Positions 49,501-59,079 of a stretch of DNA of 64,000 bases are shown in pieces. The position numbers were made by a program, and so were the translations under genes. The DNA is taken from positions 56,296,001 to 56,360,000 of the forward strand of contig JBITNC010000001.1 of assembly GCA_050084985.1 (NCBI GenBank), in the 5' to 3' direction. Below the pieces are notes generated by a model. That model saw only the letters and a list, made by a program, of their open reading frames with translations, was not told the DNA's origin and did no database searches. Numbering within the stretch: the stretch's first letter is position 1; the number at the start of each line of letters is the position of its first letter. Source of the stretch: Nageia nagi (taxonomy: Eukaryota; Pinophyta).

Positions 49501-50138
49501 TTGACAGCTACTAGACCGGATATTCTTCAAGCAGTATGTATGGTTTCTAGATTTCAAGCAAATCCCAAAGAAACACATGTTACTGCAGTAAAGAGAATAT
49601 TCAGATATCTAAAGGTACAGTAGAATATGGTTTATGGTATCCTAGAGGAAAGGACCTTACATTTGTTGCCTTTTCAGATGTAGATTGGGTAGGATGCATG
49701 GATGATAGGAAGAGCACCAGTGGAGGAGCATTTTATTTGGGTAATAATCTTGTTGGCTGGCATAGTAAAAAGCAAGACTCAGTATCCTTATCTACAGCAG
49801 AAGCAGAGTATATAGCAGCAACCTCTTGCTGCACACAGATTCTATGGATGAAGCAGATGCTAAAAGATTTTGGTATACAGATTAACGAGCCCATATCAGT
49901 TCTTTGTGATAACACAAGTGCTATCAATATATCAAAAAATCCTGTTATGCACTCACGAACAAAGCATATTGCAATCAGATATCACTTTCTAAAAGAAAGA
50001 GTGGCGGAAGGAGAAGTACAGTTGGATTTTGTTCCAACCACAGAGCAAGTAGCAGACATCTTTACAAAACCTTTGCCCAAAGACGTCTTCGAATATCTTC
50101 GAAACAAGCTAGGAGTTATTGTCCTTCCCAAGCATTAG
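46529..50138 (+). pseudogene. SIRE-like pol: zinc knuckles, protease, integrase, RT, RNase H
   Basis: Two further knuckles come first (46670-46710, first Cys replaced by Tyr; CYNCHEYGHIARFC at 46780). The protease WILDSGCSSHM is at about 47045. Integrase (47430-48150) has WHKRLGH and CDSC finger residues, then the Asp in IHTDLCGPM, the Asp in LRSDRGGEF and the Glu in [11 protein letters not shown], so all DDE positions are present. RT (48640-49420) has [26 protein letters not shown] and catalytic VYVDDIIF. RNase H (49680-50130) has STAEAEY, LCDNTSA and DIFTKPLPKD. In-frame stops lie at 46879, 47110, 47314, 47785 and 49468, and a frameshift near 49609. Domains look functional apart from these breaks. 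Confidence 0.9.
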
Positions 50139-50351
50139 CTAGTTCTGGACGTCACATTCTCAGGGGGAGTGTTTATTTTTTCCTTCCTATATTGCTTCTG
50201 TGTATCTTATTTTTGTATACATACTACTAATTTCCTGAGAATGTCATGTATGGACTCAGGGGGAGTCTGTAAATGCCCTTTGTTATTGTTGACAAAGGGG
50301 GAGAGAAAAGTCCTGATGCTGGTGTCTGATTAAGTGGTGTTGCCAACAATT

Positions 50352-50365
50352 CCAAAGGGGGAGAT
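50352..50365 (+). other. polypurine tract of the SIRE-like element
   Basis: CCAAAGGGGGAGAT abuts the 3' LTR and would prime plus-strand synthesis. A second purine tract, CAGGGGGAGT, occurs upstream near 50161-50170 and again near 50260. Confidence 0.85.
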
Positions 50366-52446
50366 TATTGAGCATGTGTGATTATCATTGTTGTCAACAT
50401 ATGGTTTTGATAAAGACCGGGTTCTGAAAGTGATGAAGTCAGCAAGAAGAATTGAAAAGCTGGGGTTAGTAAATAAAGCATTACAGACCAGGTTTCGGAA
50501 GTGATGAAGTCAGCAAGAAGAATTGAAAAGCTAGGGTTAGTAAATAAAGCATTCCAGATCGGGTTTCAAAAGTGATGAAGTTAGCAAGAAGAATTGAAAA
50601 GCTGGGGTTAGTAAATAAAGCATTCCAGACCGGGTTCTGGAAGTGATGAAGTTAGCAAGAAGAATTGAAAAGCCAGGGTTAGTAAATAAAGCATTCTGGA
50701 TCGGGTTCTGGAAGTGATGAAGTCAGCAAGGAGAATTGACAAGCTGGGGTTAGTAAATAAAGCATTTCGGATCAGGTTCTAGAGATGATGAGGTCAGTAA
50801 GGGGTGATTAAAAAGGTCGAAGTCAGTAGATTAAGCATTCTGAAATGAAATGATAAAAGCTCAGTTGTGAAAAAACCAGGTTCTAAAGAAAGTGAGTAGA
50901 GCATTTCGGAAGCATAAAGATGACATCACGAGGAGAACAACGTTCACATTTTTGAATGAAACTGGGTCCCGAAGATGATGAGGTCAGCAAGGAGTGATCA
51001 AATAACCAGAGCCAGTGAGTAAAACATTCTGGAATGTAGAGATGAGAATAGCAAAGAGAGATCAAATAGTCGGAGCCAGTAAATAGAATATCTCAGAAGC
51101 GACAAGGATAGCGAGAAGTCAGATCACATCTTTAAGTTTCTTTTTTCTAGAAATGACATCAGCACAGACATCGCGAGAAGCATTTTACTCTACTTTCAAA
51201 TTCTAGAGAAGATGACGTTAGCAGCTGGTGTTGAAAAGTCCAGAAGGCCATGCAGATACCTTGGAACTCTCTTTCAGAGTCCAGAGATGATGACATCATG
51301 GTGTGGACATCGCAAGAAGCATTTTACTCTACTTCTAGAGTCTAGAGAAGATGACGTTAGCAGTTGGTGTTGAAAAGTCTGGAAGGCCACGCAGATATCT
51401 TGGAACTCTCTTCTGAAATTCAGAGATGATGACATCATGGTGTGTTCAATAAACATCCGATAAGCTAGTAAATCTCTAGGCTATAAAAAGAGACTCCAGA
51501 ACTAAGGCTAGACAAAAAGGAGAAACCCAGAACTACCATTATGAAGAAGAAAAGAGTCTAGGATTATAAGAAATAATTAGATACTATCAAATCTCCGAAA
51601 TCAGTGGAGAAAGAGCTATACATGTCTGAACAACTCTGTTTGAGCAATAGGAGCATTCGTCAGTTACAGCAGTTACAGTCTCATATAGTGAACACTCTTA
51701 GTGCAGGAGCAGTTACAAATAAATATTCCTTTTCAATTTGTTTTTGATAACGTGTTATGACAGGAACAATTTCGTGGGGGTTTTCTTGATGTGTAACGGT
51801 ATGTGAAGAGGGTATTGGAGTGACAGTGAAAAACTAGCGAGAAAAGAAGTGCGCAAGAGAAGGTAATAGCGAGGAAGAGGTGGAGAGTGGATTTGAGAAG
51901 TGTGTAGTGGAGAGGGAAGAGCATGGAAGAGGGGAGTATCCGGAGTATGTGAAGTGAGCAAACGAATATGCAGAGAGGATAGTGATTGTTTAACGGTGTT
52001 ACTTTGGAGCTGTGTGTAGAGATCAAACAATGAGCATTAGAGCTAGACCATTGAGGGTCTTCTAGAACTGTATTCCTTCCTCCTTTTTGAATGTTGTATC
52101 AAGTGGGTGCTTGATAGCTGGAGTTGGTGCTCCAAGCAGTAGGTGCTGCTATATTTAAAGTGGTAGTTGGTGCTACCCTTCATAGTTGGTGCTGTGAATC
52201 TGTAAGCTTTCTTTAATGACTGGATTTGGATTGGAGTCCAAGCAGTCATGTTTGGGGATGTAGCCAATCTGGTGAACCTCGTTATATCTAGTGTTGTGTG
52301 ATGTACTTGGTGTGCTTGCTCAATTGATTATTTTTGATGTAGCCAATTCTCTGACTTTTAATTTGTCTTTATTTACGAAGCTTAAATTGATTATTTTTAT
52401 ATACACTGATTCACCCCCCCCTCTCAGTGTCACTCGAAGTCCAACA
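50366..52446 (+). repeat. 3' LTR of the SIRE-like element (2081 bp)
   Basis: It begins TATTGAGCATG (the terminal TG has become TA) and ends GTCCAACA. It is about 20 bases longer than the 5' LTR, owing mainly to an insertion at about 52326-52347. Confidence 0.92.
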
Positions 52447-52451
52447 ATAGT

Positions 52452-53620
52452 AAGATATGTGATCATTGGGGAAGTATTATATAGGATATCCTTTCATGGT
52501 GCATTATTGAGATGTTTGACAAAGATGAGATAGCTACTATCTTATAACAAGCTCATGATGGTTTATGTGGTGGTCACTTCCATGCAAAAGCACTACACAC
52601 CAAAATCTTAAGGATTGGATATTATTGGCATAATATGGAAGAGGATTGTAAATCTCATGTAAAAACTTGTTTGCAATGCCAAAAACATGCAAACTTAGAG
52701 AAAAAACCTATCCAAGAATTACATTCTATTGTTTCTTCATGGCCATTTGCTACTTGGGGCATAGATTTGATTGGTATGATTAATCCTCACTCTAGGGAAG
52801 GACACAAATTTGTCATCATAGCTACAAAATTTACCACCAAATGGGTGGAAGTTATTCCAATGAAATCAATCACTCAAGCTAAATTCATTGCATTCCTCAC
52901 TGAAAAATATCATCATAAGGTTTGTTGTACCATAAAGATTGATCATGAAAAATGGCTCAAATTTCAAAGGTAAAGATATGAAAGCATTTTGTAATAAATT
53001 TCACATTACACAAACCTTTTCTTCCATCTACTATCCTCAAGGAAATGGTCAAGTTAAAGCTACAAATAAGACACTCAAGAGTACACTTGCTAAAACATGG
53101 GATAGATATAAGAGAGATTTACATGAGTAGTTGCCATATGCATTATGGGCATATAGAACAAGTGTCCATATAGCACTAGGGCAACACCATTCTCATTGGT
53201 GTATGGCAATGAGGTCATTATCCCACTTGAGTTGGAGATCCCCTCTCTTAGGATTTCCTTACAAGGTGACATATCCAATGAAGATGCAAGAAAAGCAAGG
53301 TTATAATAGCTAGAATCACTAGATGAGAAGAGGATCAAAGCCATTGAACATCAAAAGGTATACTATGTAAAATTCAAGAGAGCATTTGGAAAGAAAATCA
53401 AAGCAAAGAAGTTCAAGGTAGGGGATCTAGTGTTGAAAGAAAATATCAACAAAACAATAATAAATGATAAAACAAAAGGTAAGTTTGAGCTTAATTGGCT
53501 TGGCCTATATGTTGTAATTGAAACAATAGGATCAGGTGCATATAGACTATCATCCATGGATGGTAAAGAATAACCAAAGACATTCAATGCCATCCATATT
53601 AAATGCTTCTATGCTTAGAG
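52452..53620 (+). pseudogene. Tat-like integrase, distal part
   Basis: The frame resumes directly after the duplicated ATAGT: RYVIIGEVLYRISFHGALLR, then the zinc-binding region (CKSHVKTCLQCQ), the core with TWGIDLIGMINP (first catalytic Asp), and IDHEKWLKF where family members have a second Asp in a DNGxxF motif. In the third motif the catalytic Glu is replaced by Lys (GNGQVKATNK). The C-terminal part (GPYVV-like GLYVVIETIGSGAYRLSSMDGKE, 53510-53570) ends at about 53618. Stops and a frameshift at about 52970 break it. Confidence 0.82.
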
Positions 53621-55110
53621 ATGATAGCTTTGTGCCTTGCAAAACATAGAATTCCTGAGTAGGGGTAGGAAAACTTTTATTTTTTGTAAAATCTAAAGAT
53701 TCCCACACTGCTAGCAACATGCACTACAAGCAGGTCACAATAATGTAAAATAAAAAATCAAAAAATGGAGAAATATTAATTTTTTTAAATGAGAAGTATT
53801 ATCTCCTCTTCTAGACTTCACTCTAAATTCTATGCTGCATTTCTCATAAGCCCTAAACCATAATGTTCTCCTCCATGCATTGTTGACTCATGAAAGTTAC
53901 TCACCTGATAATGTGGTGGATTTAGGCTTTGACATGTGTGGCATGCTTCACACATGTGAAAAACCTACACCTCTTCCCCCTTTTTTAGCATCAATTGGGG
54001 GTAATCTCATCTTCAGTTGCAAGTATGGTACATAAACAAATATTGAAGAATAAAAGGTAGAATAATTTTATTTTTACAAAATTCAAGGACTTATACACCA
54101 CCAATGGCGCATGACTATCAGCATGATGCCAATGACATGCAAAATATCAAAAAAATAAAAATAAAAAAATGACAGTCTAATGTCTACAGACCATGGACAT
54201 AAAATGCAAGGTTATTGATGGCCAATGATACAACTAATGAGAGTTCACTCACTCAAAAGTAAATTGAAAATGTAGCCATGAGCAATTTGTTGACATTGGA
54301 TCATCTCTAATGGATGATACAACTTACTATGTATCCATATGGTTTTTCCTTTGAACCAATCCAAAGCATAATTCCTTCAGATCATATACATAAAATGTAT
54401 GATCATTGATGGCCATCAATACAATTAGTGAGAGTTCACTAATTAAAAGACAAAATCGATGATGTAGCCATTAGTAGATTTTTGATATTGACTCATCATC
54501 AATGGAAAATTCAACTTACTATGCATCCAAACTATTTTTTATGACTAATAATTCATTATAGGTATCTACATCCTAAAGAGTAGAAGAAAATATAGAGAAT
54601 TCCACATTATCAATGATGTGCACATTGTTCCCTATGTTGCTAGCAACATCCATTCCATCATCATTCCATCCCATTCAAAGTGAATCCTCTTTGTTTTAAG
54701 GCATGGATGAAAGTGTGAATGGTTCTTGAGTATCAAAAATGAAGGAATGACCAAATTCATGGTTGAAGTAGTACAAGGTGTAAAAACACATCTTCCATCT
54801 CCAAAATTGGGTATGGGACTATTCACCTACATCATCATAATCATTTCCATTAGCTACACAATATCATTCCTCGAGAGAGACTCTTCATTAGATTTTTACT
54901 TAGTTGCACCATTCAAGGACCTTTCCTAAAGCATCCAAGTCAAAAGGGGGCAGCAATGGACCCTTGACATCACCATCATCTACATTCATCATCTTCATTA
55001 GCAAGGAATAATACAAAAAAGAGTTCAAAGTTCTCAAAAACATTTCTTCTACTTTCTTCTTTGGACATGTAATTTCATGGCTTCAATCACATCCCCAAAG
55101 AGGGGCAAAA
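53621..55110 (+). other. Tat-like 3' untranslated region
   Basis: About 1.5 kb lies between integrase and the 3' LTR. Short words such as CTGCTAGCAACATG and CCACCAATGGCGC recur, and two segments beginning CATAAAATGCAAGG/CATAAAATGTATGA (about 54196 and 54388) with ATTGATGGCCA and GAGTTCACT form an old duplication of about 190 bases. No coding frame is supported. The tract AAAGAGGGGCAAAA (55097-55110) is the polypurine tract. Confidence 0.55.
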
Positions 55111-55730
55111 TGTAGATGCATATAAGTGAATTATTATTTATTAAATAATTCATTTTAGAGCCTCAATGATGTATTATATGAAAAGGGGTTAAATAATACC
55201 CAAAATCATGTCAAAGCTATGTAATATATCTAGTGGACTCTTGTGGCAAGTACAAGAGGTCAAAAAGATCAAAATCATGTAAACTTGTATCATATATAAA
55301 AGCATCAATTGATGACCTCAACCCTTATGAGAAAATGAATATGAGAAGGACTCTAGCGAGATTCTAGCTCATGTTACATCACTCCGTTATGCATAAATAT
55401 TATTCATAAGTTATATCTTATGTTTGCTATCTAATGATTCTTTCATTTGCTCATCGGTACATTCTTGATTGCATCTGTTATATTGCTTATTTTAGGTTGG
55501 TAGTAGCATATCTCTTTTAGGCTACCAACGACATGCAATTGAATGAATGTATGCTTATCTTTTGTATATGTTTCTCTTAATGGAATGAACATGTGATCTA
55601 ATTAAACATAAGTATCTTTTTGTTATTCGTTATTGCCATATTTTAAATATATGTGTCAATAAAATAAAGTAGACCAATAGTGCATTAATTAACCCCCATA
55701 AATAATTATATGCATTATTTTGGGTCTACA
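55111..55730 (+). repeat. 3' LTR of the Tat-like element
   Basis: It starts TGTAGATGCATATAAGTG and ends TTGGGTCTACA. It aligns end to end with the 5' LTR but is clearly more diverged than the LTR pairs of the two inserted elements. The block around ATCTCTTTTAG differs most: here TTGGTAG and CTACCAA flank it as a perfect 7-base inverted repeat. Confidence 0.88.
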
Positions 55731-56694
55731 AGCGCTTCAAACAAATTAGTATATTGGTGATAAAGGATAATTTTTCTTCAAGGAAAGGAACACCATATTG
55801 ACTTAAAACGGTGCATCATTTAACAGAGATTGGAGTAGAAGTTCTTTAGAAGAAAAGGAGCATATTTATAGTATCATTTTCATCATATTTTCATAGAGAT
55901 TTATGAAAATGTCATGTTCATATTTTAGTCATAACTTCCTCATACAACATCAATTTCAACTAAAATTTTGAGAGGGGCTTATGAATAAATAGATCAACAA
56001 AACCTAGAAATGGTTTAGTGTTTTATAAAAGGAGAAAATAAAATGAACCATTTTTGTGAGGCTATTTCTCCTGAACTACATTTTTGGTAACTATCATAAA
56101 GATAGTGTTGATTCTTTCATGAGCAACAAATATTTGGCTTGAAAACAATTCTAATAATGGTTGAGAAGGTAGTATCTTTGAGAAATGGTAAACTATACAG
56201 AGGTGTGTAGTGGAAGTTAGATTGAGAGATTGAAAAGTATTGGATGTGATTAATTCTATATGTAGAGTATTCGACAGAGTGTGAGTAAAAAAATCATGAG
56301 TGTGAGCAGAGGTAGTATTGGAGCTAGACCATTCAAAGTCTTATGTGAACAATAAATAATCCTTCATTTTTCTTATCAGAGTTTGTCGAGTGGGTCCTTG
56401 ACAAGAGGAGTTGGTGCTCCTTGCAGTTTGTGCTATAGAATGATAGGGTAGTTAGTGTTATTCCTCATATTAGGTGCTGCAAAATATTGTAATCTTGTTA
56501 TGGTCAGATTTGGATTGGAGTCCAAGTAGTCCCTTTTGCAGAGTGGTTTTTCCCATGTTGTGTTCCACTATACATCCTTGTTGTGCGATGCATGATAATG
56601 TGTTTATTTTCTTATTTTGGTTTTCACATTTGGTAAAATTTTTAGATACATTGATTCACCCCCCTTTTAGTATCACATATTTCAATAGTTAAAT
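55731..56694 (+). repeat. diverged SIRE-like LTR portion
   Basis: From about 56330 the text follows the end of the 2-kb LTR: a GAGCTAGACCATT block, GTGGGTCCTTGACA, GAGTTGGTGCTCC, GATTTGGATTGGAGTCCAAG and finally GATTCACCCCCC..AGTATCAC. The first 600 bases are AT-rich and harder to align. The expected primer site is absent; gag-like sequence starts at once. Confidence 0.6.
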
Positions 56695-57370
56695 TATTTC
56701 CAAACTTGGAAAATTAAGTTGCATTTGATTTTTATTAAAAATGATCTATAAGATGTAGTGAGTGGAACTACATTGAAGCCATCTGATGTAGAATGGATGA
56801 TAAAATAGCGAAGGATAACAACTTTAATTAGTCTTAGACTTTCATATGCATACTTGCACCATATTGATTTTTCAAATATCTCAAAGCAAGTTTAGTATGC
56901 TCTTAGGGCTTTGTTTGGTTCATAAGAGTCAAATGCAAAGATTTTCTTGAAGCATAAGTTATTTGGGCTAAAAATGATGGAAAATGACAATGTTATTCAA
57001 TACATTAGTAAGTTTCATTCTTTATTTAATGAACTAGCTAGGATAAAAGCTAAGATAGATGATGATGATGCAAAAGCCAATTTGTTAAATAGCATGCCCT
57101 CTAACTATGATAACATTTTATTCACATTAAACAAGGTGAATATCACTTTAGAAGATATCATTCCTACCTTGATTGATTAAGGAGCTAAGAAAGTTTCAGT
57201 GGAAGAAGAAATAACTATATTTTTTAAGAATAAATATTTTTCTGGGTCTAGGTATCATTCATCTAAGCCTTTTATTTCAAGAGATAAAAAAATAATTTGC
57301 TATTATTGTAAATAATTAGGATATATTATTATGAATTGTAAGCAATAAACAAAAGAACTACTCAATGATA
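56695..57370 (+). pseudogene. Copia gag remnant
   Basis: The frame reads TWKIKLHLIFIKNDLQDVVSG, then with stops NAKIFLKHKLFGLKMMENDN (56930), a long open part (56947-57180, with NLLNSMPSNYDNILFTLNKV) and a zinc-knuckle remnant CYYCKxLGYIIMNC near 57300. Stops before LGYII and elsewhere fit C-to-T change. It is the capsid/nucleocapsid part of a Copia element different from the SIRE-like one. It is joined directly to the LTR-like sequence on its left, so the leader has been deleted or the two come from different elements. Confidence 0.7.
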
Positions 57371-57976
57371 AACTGAAGTACATCTATGGTGGCTAATGAT
57401 ATGAAGAACCAATAGTTTTTAATGATGATGAAAAATGTTTGTTTGGAGAACATACTTCAGATCCTCCATGCATGGATAAATAGGAAGAATTTGTCTTATA
57501 TATGCTTGAAGTTTTTCAGGCTGCCATGAGTTTGGTTGGAAGTGAGTTGCCATCAGCTTGAATGTTGGAGTGCAAGCTATCAAAATCTTGTAAAGAAGGT
57601 TGAAAGAAGACTACCATAAGTATTGGTTGGATGTGCTTGGTCCCCAATCCCTATTTGTAGGATATGTGTTATGAATAAAGTTTTCTAGAAGCCTTGGATG
57701 GATGTATATGTTAGTTGTATCAATGTCCAGACATTATTTTAGGGGTTGCATTTTAGGGGAGGAGTTTCAAAACTTCCTTTTTTGTTGGTTGGATGTTGTG
57801 GTGTATTTTAATAAATACCACACATGACATGATGGTGATGCCAATTTTACCATATGAAGATTTCAGTGAGCCCATTGCTACCAAGTATGATAGTGTTTAG
57901 TCAATGAGCCCATGCCACTACCTATGTTTAGATGTTGATTAAATAACAAATCTAAAGATTTATCATTAAGGAGGGG
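57371..57976 (+). other. remnant of a Copia 3' region without recognisable domains
   Basis: Short frames are broken everywhere. The sequence ends in TTAAGGAGGGG, a good polypurine tract, directly before a TGTTATAATT LTR start. It is therefore probably the 3' untranslated part of an element. Confidence 0.4.
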
Positions 57977-58200
57977 TGTTATAATTATTGTAAGGTTTCT
58001 AGTGTGTGTGAATCATATGTTAGGAAGTTGGTAGATTATGTGTCCCTAGAAGTCTATTAGGAGGATTAAAACAACCAAGGGGGTTGTGTCTTTGCAATGT
58101 ATAAATAAGTTGTTCACATAATGAAATGTACTATAGTATTCTTATACCCTCATAAAGATGGACTTCATTGCTTAGTGAATGAAGTAAATCCCTCACATCA
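57977..58200 (+). repeat. short Copia-type LTR (about 224 bp)
   Basis: It begins TGTTATAATTATTG right after AAGGAGGGG, has a TATA element (ATGTATAAATAAG, near 58098) and ends CCTCACATCA. The 3' end is my choice of the first TG..CA closure and could be further right. No partner LTR was found. Confidence 0.5.
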
Positions 58201-58469
58201 TTCTTTCTATTTTTTTTAGTACACCATTTGATGTTTGAATTAAAGCATTAAATACAATTTGATGAGCTACCTCTACATACTTATTCTTCACAAAATCTAA
58301 AAAATGTTAAGAGCATAAGAGTGTTTTTATTTTAATGCTCCAATATTCATATTTTTCCTCCCATTAAGTTCAAGTATATGAGGATGTGAAATATTGCTAT
58401 ACACATTTGCCATTAAAACTAGCTCCAAAAACCACTCAATTTTGCTTTAAAAATTTTCTATATATATAT

Positions 58470-58511
<42 letters not shown>

Positions 58512-59062
58512 AAGCTCAACCCAAGTTAACTCCAATTAAAGGTAATATGCTAAAATAATAAGTCGACAAAATCACACTATTATGAAAAACTTGACTCTAA
58601 CACCAATTGAAAATGATATCTCAAAATAATAAATTGGTAAAAAACCATTCTTATGCAAATATTAATTTACATTTTTTATTCAAATATTATATGTATTTCA
58701 TATGAACATATATCTAACAATAATTGGTACTTCATAATTATTGCTATAAATTTCCTACTATAAAACATAGAAACACTACAATGTTATTTTTTTTTTATTC
58801 TAAAATTTCTTATTTTGAAAGATCTTTACATAATACCTTTGTACAAAAATCTTCTTCCCTCTTACAACATTCTTCTTAAATACTTTTATGATGTATGAAA
58901 CTATAGCTTATATGAAATATTAATAGCTAAAAATATATCATCCAAACTTGATTATCTCAATAGAGATATCTATCTGATACATGTCTTTTTGAGATATCAA
59001 CATATGACTAAACTGATTTGCAGAAAAACGGCTGAAGTTTTTATTCCATACCAATACCTGTA
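58201..59062. other. AT-rich intergenic region with a TA microsatellite
   Basis: No gene is supported. An imperfect (TA)n run lies at 58462-58508. The last ~60 bases before 59080 resemble the sequence 3' of the intact RLP gene (TTATTCCATACCA..GG), so the duplication reaches beyond the stop codon. Confidence 0.5.
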
Positions 59063-59079
59063 ATGGAAAGGTTTTCTGC

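Larger units (their letters stand above)
42941..52446 (+). mobile_element. SIRE-like Ty1/copia retrotransposon, nearly complete
   Basis: This 9506-bp element has LTRs of 2060 and 2081 bp, an initiator-Met primer site, gag and pol, and a polypurine tract. Its flanks carry a perfect 5-bp duplication ATAGT (42936-42940 and 52447-52451), and the interrupted Tat-like polyprotein resumes exactly beyond it. Very long LTRs, three zinc knuckles (one in gag, two between gag and protease) and the gag start suggest the SIRE/Maximus group; that lineage call is inference. No extra envelope-like frame fits between pol (end 50138) and the 3' LTR (50366). Coding is broken by two frameshifts and five nonsense codons. 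Confidence 0.92.
37317..55730 (+). mobile_element. Tat-like Ty3/gypsy element, split by a Copia insertion
   Basis: It is bounded by two 620-bp LTRs beginning TGTAGATGC and ending TCTACA. Without the inserted 9.5-kb Copia (42941-52446) the element is about 8.9 kb. Gag, protease, RT, RNase H, a second archaeal-type RNase H and integrase follow in order, which is the Tat-lineage arrangement. All coding parts contain stops. The sequences flanking the two LTRs (AAAAA before, AGCGC after) do not form a target duplication, and the integrase remnant cut at its 5' edge does not resume after it. A deletion or recombination has probably altered one side. Confidence 0.85.

Noticed and set aside
50138-50365. 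Envelope-like frame expected in some SIRE elements
   Set aside because: Only about 230 bases with stops lie between pol and the 3' LTR, so no such frame is present.
53363-53593. Minus-strand frame over the Tat-like integrase end
   Set aside because: The plus strand gives a recognisable integrase C-terminal region here.
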